Part shown: positions 1 through 5,355 of the stretch, one piece after another | Layout: every line of letters begins with the position of its first letter | How positions within the stretch are numbered: the stretch's first letter is position 1 | Assembly (NCBI GenBank): GCA_900770515.1 | Contig: CAAHDP010000409.1 | Span: 1-5,398 of the forward strand | Direction of reading: 5' to 3' | DNA length: 5,398 bases | Source: an uncultured Prevotella sp. | GTDB taxonomy: Bacteria; Bacteroidota; Bacteroidia; Bacteroidales; Bacteroidaceae | Notes under the pieces: model-generated | The model's input: the letters and a program-made list of their open reading frames with translations, nothing else | Told to the model about the DNA's origin: nothing | Database searches by the model: none | Translations under genes and position numbers: made by a program

Positions 1-630
1 AACTGGAAGGGTAGAGAAGGACAGGTTACCCCTGTATATTGCTACACCGATGGTGTGGAAGGCGAGCTTTTCGTGAATGGCAAGAGCCAGGGCAGAGTGC
101 GCAAGGACAAGTCAAGCCGTCTGGACCGCTATCGCCTCCGCTGGAACAACGTGAAGTATGAACCGGGCGAGATTCGTGTGGTTACCTACAATCAGTATGG
201 CGACAAGGTAGGCGAAGACGTGAAGCGTACAGCCGGTGAACCTGCCCAGATGAAGTTCAGTGTGGAAACTCCAGATCATGAGCCTATCGCCTGCATGGTA
301 GAAGGCTGCACCGATGAGCACAACGTGCTGCTGAATGCCGATGGCAACGACCTTGCCTTCATCACCGTGAGCCTCCTGGACAAGGATGGCAACGAGTGCC
401 CGCTCGCCGATGATGAGCTGACCTTCGAGGTAACGGGTGCCGGAACCTTCAAGGCGGCATGCAACGGTGATGCTACTTCGCTCGATTCCTTCACCCAGCC
501 ACACATGCGCCTCTTCTCAGGCAAACTCGTGATTGTTGTTCAGAGCAAGGCACAGAAGGGCGACATCATCCTCACCGTAAAGGATGGCAAGTGCAATATC
601 GAGAAGTCGCTTACGCTGCAGGCAATATAA
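1..630 (+). CDS. GH2 beta-galactosidase-like glycoside hydrolase, C-terminal part (5' end outside window)
   Basis: The frame is open from the first base and stops with TAA at 628-630, giving the last 209 residues of a larger protein. The visible start (NWKGREGQVTPVYCYTDG, then ELFVNGKSQG) matches the DUF4982 region that follows the catalytic barrel in Bacteroidales GH2 beta-galactosidases. Roughly residues 95-195 (DLAFITVSLLDKDGN, then NGDATSLDSF and GKLVIVVQS) match the GH2 C-terminal domain 5, an Ig-like fold. Family members are usually 800-900 residues, secreted or periplasmic, and cleave beta-linked galactosides or related units from plant or host glycans. The catalytic glutamates lie upstream, so substrate and activity cannot be judged here. 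A strong stem follows the stop, so this gene probably ends its own transcription unit. The regulator downstream is of a class often found beside such enzymes. The family call is confident; the substrate is unknown. Confidence 0.88.
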   Translation, partial: NWKGREGQVTPVYCYTDGVEGELFVNGKSQGRVRKDKSSRLDRYRLRWNNVKYEPGEIRVVTYNQYGDKVGEDVKRTAGEPAQMKFSVETPDHEPIACMVEGCTDEHNVLLNADGNDLAFITVSLLDKDGNECPLADDELTFEVTGAGTFKAACNGDATSLDSFTQPHMRLFSGKLVIVVQSKAQKGDIILTVKDGKCNIEKSLTLQAI

Positions 631-656
631 AGCAGACTTACTAATGATAAATATTG

Positions 657-694
657 ATTCCCCTAGGAGTAGAAGTTCTTACTCCTAGGGGAAT
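657..694 (+). terminator. Perfect 15-bp stem-loop downstream of the GH2 gene
   Basis: ATTCCCCTAGGAGTA (657-671) is exactly complementary to TACTCCTAGGGGAAT (680-694), with an 8-nt loop. It lies 27 bp past the GH2 stop codon. The run after the stem is only moderately T-rich (TCTTCGTTC), so this is not a textbook Rho-independent terminator, but position and stability fit a 3' end or an mRNA-stabilising hairpin. It separates the GH2 transcript from the regulator promoter downstream. Confidence 0.7.
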
Positions 695-699
695 TCTTC

Positions 700-779
700 G
701 TTCAGCGACGTTGAATGTGTGTTCAAAAGCTTTGAACATACATTCAAAGGCTTTGAACATACGTTCAAAAGTATTGAAC
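700..779. repeat. Four palindromes in exact 21-bp register, operator-like array
   Basis: 17-bp inverted repeats begin at 700, 721, 742 and 763. Copy 2 is GTTCAAAAGCTTTGAAC (arms GTTCAAA/TTTGAAC, perfect). Copy 3 is ATTCAAAGGCTTTGAAC. Copy 4 is GTTCAAAAGTATTGAAC. Copy 1 is degenerate, keeping only GTTCA and TTGAAT at the correct offsets (700-704, 711-716). The 4-bp linkers are GTGT, ATAC and ATAC. The 21-bp period equals two helical turns, placing all copies on one DNA face. The array ends 65 bp before the -33 box of the next gene, so it fits a cooperative binding site for a dimeric regulator. It could instead be a dispersed repeat or structured 3' UTR. Confidence 0.75.
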
Positions 780-843
780 GGAACTTTTTATTAGACTTGA
801 AAACTTTTTCTCCAGGTTTATTTGTGTTTTTTCTTTAAGAAAG

Positions 844-875
844 TTTGGCATTATCATGAATAATGTGTAATTTTG
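844..875 (+). promoter_or_regulatory. Bacteroidota-type promoter of the regulator operon
   Basis: TTTG at 844-847 and TAATTTTG at 868-875 match the Bacteroidota sigma-70-class consensus (-33 TTTG, -7 TAnnTTTG) with a 20-bp spacer. By the usual spacing, transcription would begin about 5-8 bp after the box, around 880-883. That is at or beside the ATG at 881, so the transcript is predicted to be leaderless or nearly so. No Shine-Dalgarno sequence is present, as expected in this phylum. Confidence 0.7.
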
Positions 876-880
876 CAGCC

Positions 881-3781
881 ATGAACAAGATAACTACAAC
901 TATAAACCGAATGGGTATGGCGATAGCTATGCTCTTCGCTACTTTAGCGCTTCATGCGCAAAGATTCGTCAACACCACCCTTGATGGTGCTCAGACGGTT
1001 AGTGCGATTACTCAGGATGCCAATGGCATCATCTGGCTTGGAACCGATAACGGACTCTACAGTTATGACGGCTATCATGACTATCGCCATTTTGCTCCCC
1101 ACACCTTTAATCATGTACGCATCAATGCACTCGGTTTCGATGGCAGCATGCTCTATATGGCTACGGGCAATGGCATCCTGCAGTTTGATGCCAAGAAGGA
1201 AACCTATGTTTCTACCCCTGATGCAGAGGCTTATGGAGATGAAAGCAAGAAAAAGGCACTGAAGGAACTGCGCGTAATCGATATGAAGGACAAAAAGAAA
1301 GCCTTCGCTCCGGATGTGTATGCCATCTTGCATACCCAGAAGGGACTTCTCGTGGGTTCACTCTCCGGACTCCGTCTCAACAACCGTCCTATCCTTCTTA
1401 CCCCGGGCGCACAGCCTTTGGTCAATGCCCTGGCTTACGATGCCATCCGCCATTGCTATTGGATAGGTACCGAGGGCGCTCTTTATTGCGCCGACCGCAG
1501 CCTGCAGAATTTTTCGAAGATAGAAGCACTGAACGGAAACTCCGTGAAATGTATTGATGAAGACCAGGATGGAAACCTCTATATCGGTACCGACAATGGT
1601 CTCTATCGCATGGCGATGAACAATAGCCTGGAGCATTTCGTTCACGACTCCCGCAATGAGGCTACCATCCCCAACAACATTGTATGGGCTTGCTATGTAG
1701 ATAAATGGCAGAATGTGTGGATTGGTACCGACAACGGACTTTCACGTCTCTCTACCCATACCTTCTATCGCTTCACATCGCTCGATAAGATTACCTTCTC
1801 CGGCGAGGGAAGCTTCCTGCATGCCATCCTCCAGACCCGTAATGGCGAATGGTGGATGGGTGGTACCAATGGCTTGATTCATTATACCGAGGGCGTGCGT
1901 GCCCAGGGTGCCGTATCTGATTATCAGAATGTGGTATGGTATAAGCAGAACAATCCTGCGGCTCCTTTAGCCCACAACCGTGTGCGTAAGATTTATGAAG
2001 ATCAGGATGGTGATGTGTGGGTCTGCACAGACCACGGCATCAACCTTTATGATAGGGCGACCAGACAGTTGCTCAATTTCATCGTCTATGATAAGACCGG
2101 CAAGTATTCCACCGCCTGGGCCTACGATATCCTTCAGGATAGAAAGGGCAGAATCTGGATGGCGTCCTATCAGGGCGGCATCTTCGTGATGGAGAAGCAG
2201 CGCCTGGTGGCAGCCATCGCCCATGCAGCTTCGGGCACGGCTACCTGCGTGGCAGACTATCATTTTTCCGACAAGGGACAGAATGCCCTCTCGGGCTTGC
2301 ATGTCGGACAGATGGTGCTCGATGGCAAGGGAATGATCTGGGCTTCTTCACATGACCATCTCGACCGCATCGACCCTTACACCATGCGCGTGGCCCATAT
2401 CGGAGGCAACGACGCCATCAACTATCTCATGGCTTCCGGCAACGGCAACGTGTGGGTAGGATATAACGCCAGCGTCAAGTGCTACATGGTGAACCTGCCT
2501 ATGAAGGGCAAGGAGGTGGATAGCAAGGAATGGAAGATTGGCGACAAGGTGGTTTCCATGTGTGATGTGGAAGGAAACATCTGGGTGGCTGCCGGAAACG
2601 CATGTTGCGTGCTGGATCCTAAGGGCAACAGCTTCCGCTTCATCATCCCGATGGTTACTCCTAACAATATCTATTATTCCAAGCTGAACCACGAGGTGGT
2701 GATGGGTGGCAACGATGGCTTCGTCTCTATCCGTGCCGACCTCGACAGGCCGAAGAACGATAAGGCGCAGCTGCTGCTGGCTGGCATTGTGGTGAATGGC
2801 AGACAGACCCAGGAGGCGTTGCTCGACGAGAGCATCAAGGGTACGCCGGGCGTGTCGCCTGTTGGTTTGAAGACCTTGGTGTTGAAGAGCGATGAGAACA
2901 GTTTCACCCTTCAGCTCTCCGACCTTCCTTTTGCCGACCATCCTACAGCCGTCTATGCTTATCGCCTGGAGGGTAGCGACCACGAGTGGCACTATCTGGA
3001 CAAGGGTAATCTCGATATTTCATACAATGGCTTGTCGTATGGCGATTACCATCTGTCCGTTCATGTGCTGGATGGCGAGGGCAATATCGGCGACGAGGTT
3101 TATACGCTCGATATCTCCGTGCTTCCACCTTGGTATCTCACCATCTGGTGCAAGCTGTTCTATCTTACCCTGCTGATTGTCTTCCTCGCCTGGATCATCA
3201 ACTCTCATTTCGTGAAGAAGCAGTTGCAGGAGGCTGAGAAGCAGAAGGCTGAGATTCTGGAGCAGGTGAAGGCACGTATGGAGTTCTATGCCAACCTTGC
3301 CGACGACCTGAAGTCGGCAGTGGAGCATCGTTCTTTCGAAGAGGTATCCCATGTGGTAAGTTCTACGCTCGATGTGGATGTTTCGTCGGATGATGCTCCG
3401 GGTGCCATGGTTGTTCAGATGGTTAATGGACCGCAGCCGGAAGTTGAAGAGTTGGATGAAATGGATCAGCGCCTGCTTGATCAGATTAAGGAGGCGATAG
3501 ATGAAAACATGATAGATTCCAACTTCAACGTAACGATGCTTCAGGAGAAGATGGGCATGGGTAACAAGCAGCTCTATCGCAAGGTGAAGATGCTTACGGG
3601 TCAGACGCCTGTAGAACTGATTCGTGACATGCGATTGCGCAAGGCTGCTAAACTGCTGAAGGCTGGCAAGTTCAGCGTTTCCGAGGTGATGTACACCGTG
3701 GGCTTCTCCAACAGCAGCTACTTCTCGAAGTGCTTCTCCAAGTTGTTCGGCATGTCGCCTTCGGAATATATGAAGAGATAG
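881..3781 (+). CDS. Propeller/Y_Y_Y transmembrane regulator with AraC HTH but no kinase or receiver domain
   Basis: 966 residues from the ATG at 881. Residues 1-26 form a signal peptide (n-region MNKITTTINR, hydrophobic core, cleavage near LHA|Q). About residues 40-620 carry 13-14 Reg_prop-type blades, such as IIWLGTDNGLYSYD, LYIGTDNGLYR and VWIGTDNGLSRL. About 668-750 is the Y_Y_Y domain (AYRLEGSDHEWHYLD). One TM helix follows at about 755-774, then a charged coiled-coil. Residues 868-966 are an AraC-type double HTH ending SPSEYMKR. Classical hybrid two-component regulators of this type are about 1,300-1,400 residues and add HisKA, HATPase and receiver domains between TM and HTH; only about 90 residues lie here. 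The known role of the class is sensing periplasmic glycan breakdown products to switch adjacent utilisation genes. An ATG at 863 would add six residues but lies within the promoter, so 881 is preferred. The next gene starts 25 bp downstream. Confidence 0.9.
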   Translation: MNKITTTINRMGMAIAMLFATLALHAQRFVNTTLDGAQTVSAITQDANGIIWLGTDNGLYSYDGYHDYRHFAPHTFNHVRINALGFDGSMLYMATGNGILQFDAKKETYVSTPDAEAYGDESKKKALKELRVIDMKDKKKAFAPDVYAILHTQKGLLVGSLSGLRLNNRPILLTPGAQPLVNALAYDAIRHCYWIGTEGALYCADRSLQNFSKIEALNGNSVKCIDEDQDGNLYIGTDNGLYRMAMNNSLEHFVHDSRNEATIPNNIVWACYVDKWQNVWIGTDNGLSRLSTHTFYRFTSLDKITFSGEGSFLHAILQTRNGEWWMGGTNGLIHYTEGVRAQGAVSDYQNVVWYKQNNPAAPLAHNRVRKIYEDQDGDVWVCTDHGINLYDRATRQLLNFIVYDKTGKYSTAWAYDILQDRKGRIWMASYQGGIFVMEKQRLVAAIAHAASGTATCVADYHFSDKGQNALSGLHVGQMVLDGKGMIWASSHDHLDRIDPYTMRVAHIGGNDAINYLMASGNGNVWVGYNASVKCYMVNLPMKGKEVDSKEWKIGDKVVSMCDVEGNIWVAAGNACCVLDPKGNSFRFIIPMVTPNNIYYSKLNHEVVMGGNDGFVSIRADLDRPKNDKAQLLLAGIVVNGRQTQEALLDESIKGTPGVSPVGLKTLVLKSDENSFTLQLSDLPFADHPTAVYAYRLEGSDHEWHYLDKGNLDISYNGLSYGDYHLSVHVLDGEGNIGDEVYTLDISVLPPWYLTIWCKLFYLTLLIVFLAWIINSHFVKKQLQEAEKQKAEILEQVKARMEFYANLADDLKSAVEHRSFEEVSHVVSSTLDVDVSSDDAPGAMVVQMVNGPQPEVEELDEMDQRLLDQIKEAIDENMIDSNFNVTMLQEKMGMGNKQLYRKVKMLTGQTPVELIRDMRLRKAAKLLKAGKFSVSEVMYTVGFSNSSYFSKCFSKLFGMSPSEYMKR
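3284..3322 (+). other. Vestigial H-box-like segment with Asp in place of His
   Basis: Residues 802-814 of the membrane regulator read FYANLADDLKSAV. In the same place after the TM, classical hybrid regulators carry an H-box resembling FFTNISHELRTPL. Aligned without gaps, F, N and L are identical and several others are conservative (L/I, K/R, S/T), while the phospho-accepting His becomes Asp808 and the Pro becomes Ala. No N, G1, F or G2 boxes of an ATPase domain follow. The comparison is by eye from memory of the family. Confidence 0.5.
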
Positions 3782-3806
3782 AAAGATTCATTCAAGTTCA
3801 AACGAA

Positions 3807-4766
3807 ATGTTGCCAATATTAACGATTACCGGTTCCGACAGCACCGGCGGTTCGGGTGTGCAGGCGGATATCAAGACGATATTCGAACTGGGCGGTTATG
3901 CCGTTTCGGCGATAACCAGCATCACCGTGCAGAACACCCTGGGCATCCAGGAGTTCTTCGATATTCCTGCCGAAATCGTCTCCGGTCAGATAGAAGCCAT
4001 CATGAACGATATGCAGCCCCGCATCGTGAAGGTGGGAATGATTCGTAAGGTAGAGACGCTGAATGTGCTCATCGATGCCCTGACCAAGTATCGTCCCGAC
4101 CACATCATCTACGCTCCTTCCATCTGGTCGAGTCAGGGCGATGCGCTGATGACCGAGGATGTGGTGAGCCAGATCAAATACCGTCTGCTGCCGCTCTGCT
4201 CGGTAGTTGTGGCGAGAAAGAAGGAGAGCGATATCATCCTTCAGAACTCCCGACTCCTGGAACTTGCCGAGAAGCAGGGGCTCCGGATCTATCGCCTCGA
4301 TAATGCCAATTCGCATGGTCTCATCAACCGTTTCTCTTCTGCCCTTGCCATCTATCTGAATCAGGGCAAGAAGATGGAGGAGGCGTTGGCGATGGCGCAG
4401 GATTTCATCAATATAGAACTGGCTAGGGAGAGTAATTTGCAGGGCAGGAGTTCCGATCTTTACAACCAGTTTATCTCGCAGGTGAATAACTTCTGCCGCA
4501 CCTATAGTGATGTGCATTTCTATGCCGACCAGCTGAATGTGAGTGGCCGCTATCTGGCGCAGGTTACCCGCCGCATTTCCGGCAAGACGCCGAAGGCGAT
4601 TATCGATGAATACATCGTGAAGGAGATTGAGCGCGAACTCTCTACCACCACGCATACGGTGCAGGAGATAGCCAATACCTTCGGTTTCTCATCCCAGGCT
4701 CATCTCACCAAGTTCTTCAAGAAGATGAGAGGGGTTACGCCTTCTGCTTTCCGGCAGAAAGGATAA
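3807..4766 (+). CDS. ThiD-like pseudokinase domain fused to an AraC-type HTH
   Basis: 319 residues, probably cytoplasmic, with no signal peptide. Residues 1-207 resemble ThiD (Phos_pyr_kin, HMP/HMP-P kinase of thiamine synthesis). LTITGSDSTGGSGVQADIKT matches the ThiD N-terminus, and D21, Q42, M78 and E140 fall at E. coli positions D23, Q44, M80 and E142 with a constant offset of two. After that the domain is decayed. About 37 residues that include the ATP-site lysine (K176 in E. coli) are absent, and the HGTGC motif is replaced by HGLIN, with N174 where the catalytic Cys213 should be. Residues 225-319 are an AraC HTH, with helices around FYADQLNVSGRYLAQVTRR and EIANTFGFSSQAHLTKFFKK. I infer a transcription regulator that binds HMP, HMP-P or a related vitamin precursor without phosphorylating it. 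A pyridoxal-type ligand is possible, since ThiD and PdxK are related. It follows the membrane regulator by 25 bp and should share its mRNA. Confidence 0.88.
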   Translation: MLPILTITGSDSTGGSGVQADIKTIFELGGYAVSAITSITVQNTLGIQEFFDIPAEIVSGQIEAIMNDMQPRIVKVGMIRKVETLNVLIDALTKYRPDHIIYAPSIWSSQGDALMTEDVVSQIKYRLLPLCSVVVARKKESDIILQNSRLLELAEKQGLRIYRLDNANSHGLINRFSSALAIYLNQGKKMEEALAMAQDFINIELARESNLQGRSSDLYNQFISQVNNFCRTYSDVHFYADQLNVSGRYLAQVTRRISGKTPKAIIDEYIVKEIERELSTTTHTVQEIANTFGFSSQAHLTKFFKKMRGVTPSAFRQKG

Positions 4767-4770
4767 GTTA

Positions 4771-4849
4771 GTTTATAGTTGAAAGTTTATAGTTTATAGC
4801 AATCTTGCTAACGGCTACGCCCTATCAACTATTAACTATTAACTTTTTT
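4771..4849 (+). terminator. Heptamer inverted-repeat element with T-run, probable operon terminator
   Basis: Five bp after the stop codon there are four tandem 7-bp units (GTTTATA, GTTGAAA, GTTTATA, GTTTATA; 4771-4798), a 22-bp core at 4800-4821 beginning CAATCTTGC, and three inverted 7-bp units (CTATCAA, CTATTAA, CTATTAA; 4822-4842), then CTTTTTTA. The inner 16 bp of the two arms (4784-4799 and 4822-4837) pair at 14 of 16 positions. Stem plus T6 at the end of the operon suggests termination. The layout also resembles dispersed REP-like elements, and I believe similar sequences recur in Prevotella genomes, but I cannot check that here. Confidence 0.55.
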
Positions 4850-4854
4850 ATTGG

Positions 4855-5006
4855 GGGGTTAACAGGGTTAACAGTTAACAGCTGTTTTTTGCATGGTCCC
4901 CCTCCTTTTTACCTATATAATAATAAATATATATATACTTATTTTTATGTGTGAGTAGGGGGAAGTATGCATTTTTGGGGTGTTAACTGTTAACCCTGTT
5001 AACCCC
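4855..5006. repeat. 152-bp element with perfect 26-bp inverted repeats made of GTTAAC sites
   Basis: Positions 4855-4880 and 4981-5006 are perfect reverse complements, each with three GTTAAC palindromes (4858, 4867, 4874; and 4982, 4989, 4998). The 100-bp spacer is AT-rich in the middle, with further complementary blocks: GCAT at 4891-4894 with ATGC at 4967-4970, and CCCCC at 4898-4902 with GGGGG at 4958-4962. The whole could fold into a long cruciform or RNA hairpin. TGG directly flanks both sides (4852-4854, 5007-5009), which might be a 3-bp target duplication but could be chance. A MITE-like element, a terminator and a repeat hot spot are all possible. Confidence 0.75.
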
Positions 5007-5143
5007 TGGCAGTTTTCCTTACCCATCTTGCGCTCCTTCTTAAGATAGCTAAGTGCCTTATATGAAGACAGATAAGTGCCATCAATGATGATCGGCAGGA
5101 GGCTTGAATGATGCCTCATGAGGGCGATAATCTGCCATCATGC
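4913..5143 (-). pseudogene. Possible minus-strand gene remnant, unrecognised
   Basis: On the minus strand a frame is open from just inside a TGA near 5143 down to 4913, with an ATG at 5117-5119. The part before the GTTAAC repeats, about residues 9-35 from that ATG (including PIIIDGTYLSSYKALSYLKK), has protein-like composition and reasonable codon choice. The rest is a translation of the inverted repeat and AT-rich spacer (VNTPKMHTS, then an Ile/Tyr-rich tail), which is not convincing protein. I do not recognise a family. It may be the 3' scrap of a mobile-element gene truncated upstream, or a chance frame. Confidence 0.25.
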
Positions 5144-5274
5144 AGGCTGTTTTTATTCCCTCCCGATGCATTTTTTATTCCCTCCCGATGTATTTTTCAT
5201 TCCCTCGCGATGCAAAAAACGGTGAGTTTCTAGCCGAAAAGCTATGACTTTCGCATCAAAAAACTATGAGTTGG
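5143..5274. repeat. Six 22-bp units with phased A/T tracts
   Basis: Units begin at 5143, 5165, 5187, 5209, 5231 and 5253 with no slippage. Each has a 5-bp head (GATGC or variants), a 7-bp T- or A-rich tract, and a 10-bp tail. The first three tails are ATTCCCTCCC, ATTCCCTCCC and ATTCCCTCGC after T tracts. The last three are GGTGAGTTTC, TATGACTTTC and TATGAGTTGG after A tracts. The tract switches from T to A at the unit beginning at 5209. The period is about two helical turns, so the array may be curved DNA, a regulator-binding array, or a decayed repeat. A period of 22 is not a multiple of three, which argues against coding. Confidence 0.65.
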
Positions 5275-5321
5275 TAATTTTAACATAAAGCTCTAAAGCA
5301 GCCAAAGGAGAATAAGAGAGG

Positions 5322-5355
5322 TTGGAACGTAAACAGTTGGGAATGAGTAGATTTG
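5322..5355 (+). promoter_or_regulatory. Probable promoter for a gene starting just past the window
   Basis: TAGATTTG at 5348-5355 is a perfect TAnnTTTG box. The nearest upstream candidate is TTG at 5322-5324, leaving 23 bp, a little longer than ideal, so the -33 part is weak. The predicted transcript begins around 5360 and starts with the palindrome TGCCGAATCGGCA (5364-5376), then runs to a purine-rich GAGTGAGGAATA at the window end. That last stretch could lie directly before a start codon outside the window. Confidence 0.5.

Noticed and set aside
112..504. 130-residue minus-strand frame over the GH2 tail
   Set aside because: The opposite frame encodes clearly recognised GH2 C-terminal domains, so this is a shadow.
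863..880. ATG at 863 as the start of the membrane regulator
   Set aside because: It lies upstream of and overlapping the TAATTTTG box, so the transcript would not contain it, and it adds six residues before an already good signal peptide n-region.
631..880. TPP riboswitch before the operon, suggested by the ThiD-like domain
   Set aside because: I saw no thi-box core such as CUGAGA with ACCUGA spacing, and the predicted transcript begins at the start codon, leaving no room for one.
2348..2992. 214-residue open frame on the minus strand
   Set aside because: Antisense to the propeller and Y_Y_Y region; low-complexity His/Val/Ile-rich translation with no domain signal.
3782..3806. Separate promoter for the second regulator
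   Set aside because: The 25-bp gap has no TAnnTTTG box, and I saw no box with a matching TTTG element in the last stretch of the upstream gene.
3819..4655. 278-residue open frame on the minus strand
   Set aside because: It lies wholly antisense to the ThiD-like/AraC gene, shows no recognisable domain, and is explained by the codon bias of the + strand gene.
3807..4766. Annotation as a working thiD (HMP/HMP-P kinase)
   Set aside because: The GTGC motif and the lysine-containing segment are missing and an HTH is attached, so an active biosynthetic kinase is unlikely.
4870..4890. Small terminator AACAG-loop-CTGTT with T6
   Set aside because: The five-bp AT-rich stem is embedded in the larger GTTAAC inverted repeat, which explains it better.
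5143..5274. CRISPR array
   Set aside because: Units are contiguous 22-mers without spacers, with tails of two types, and no cas gene is in view.
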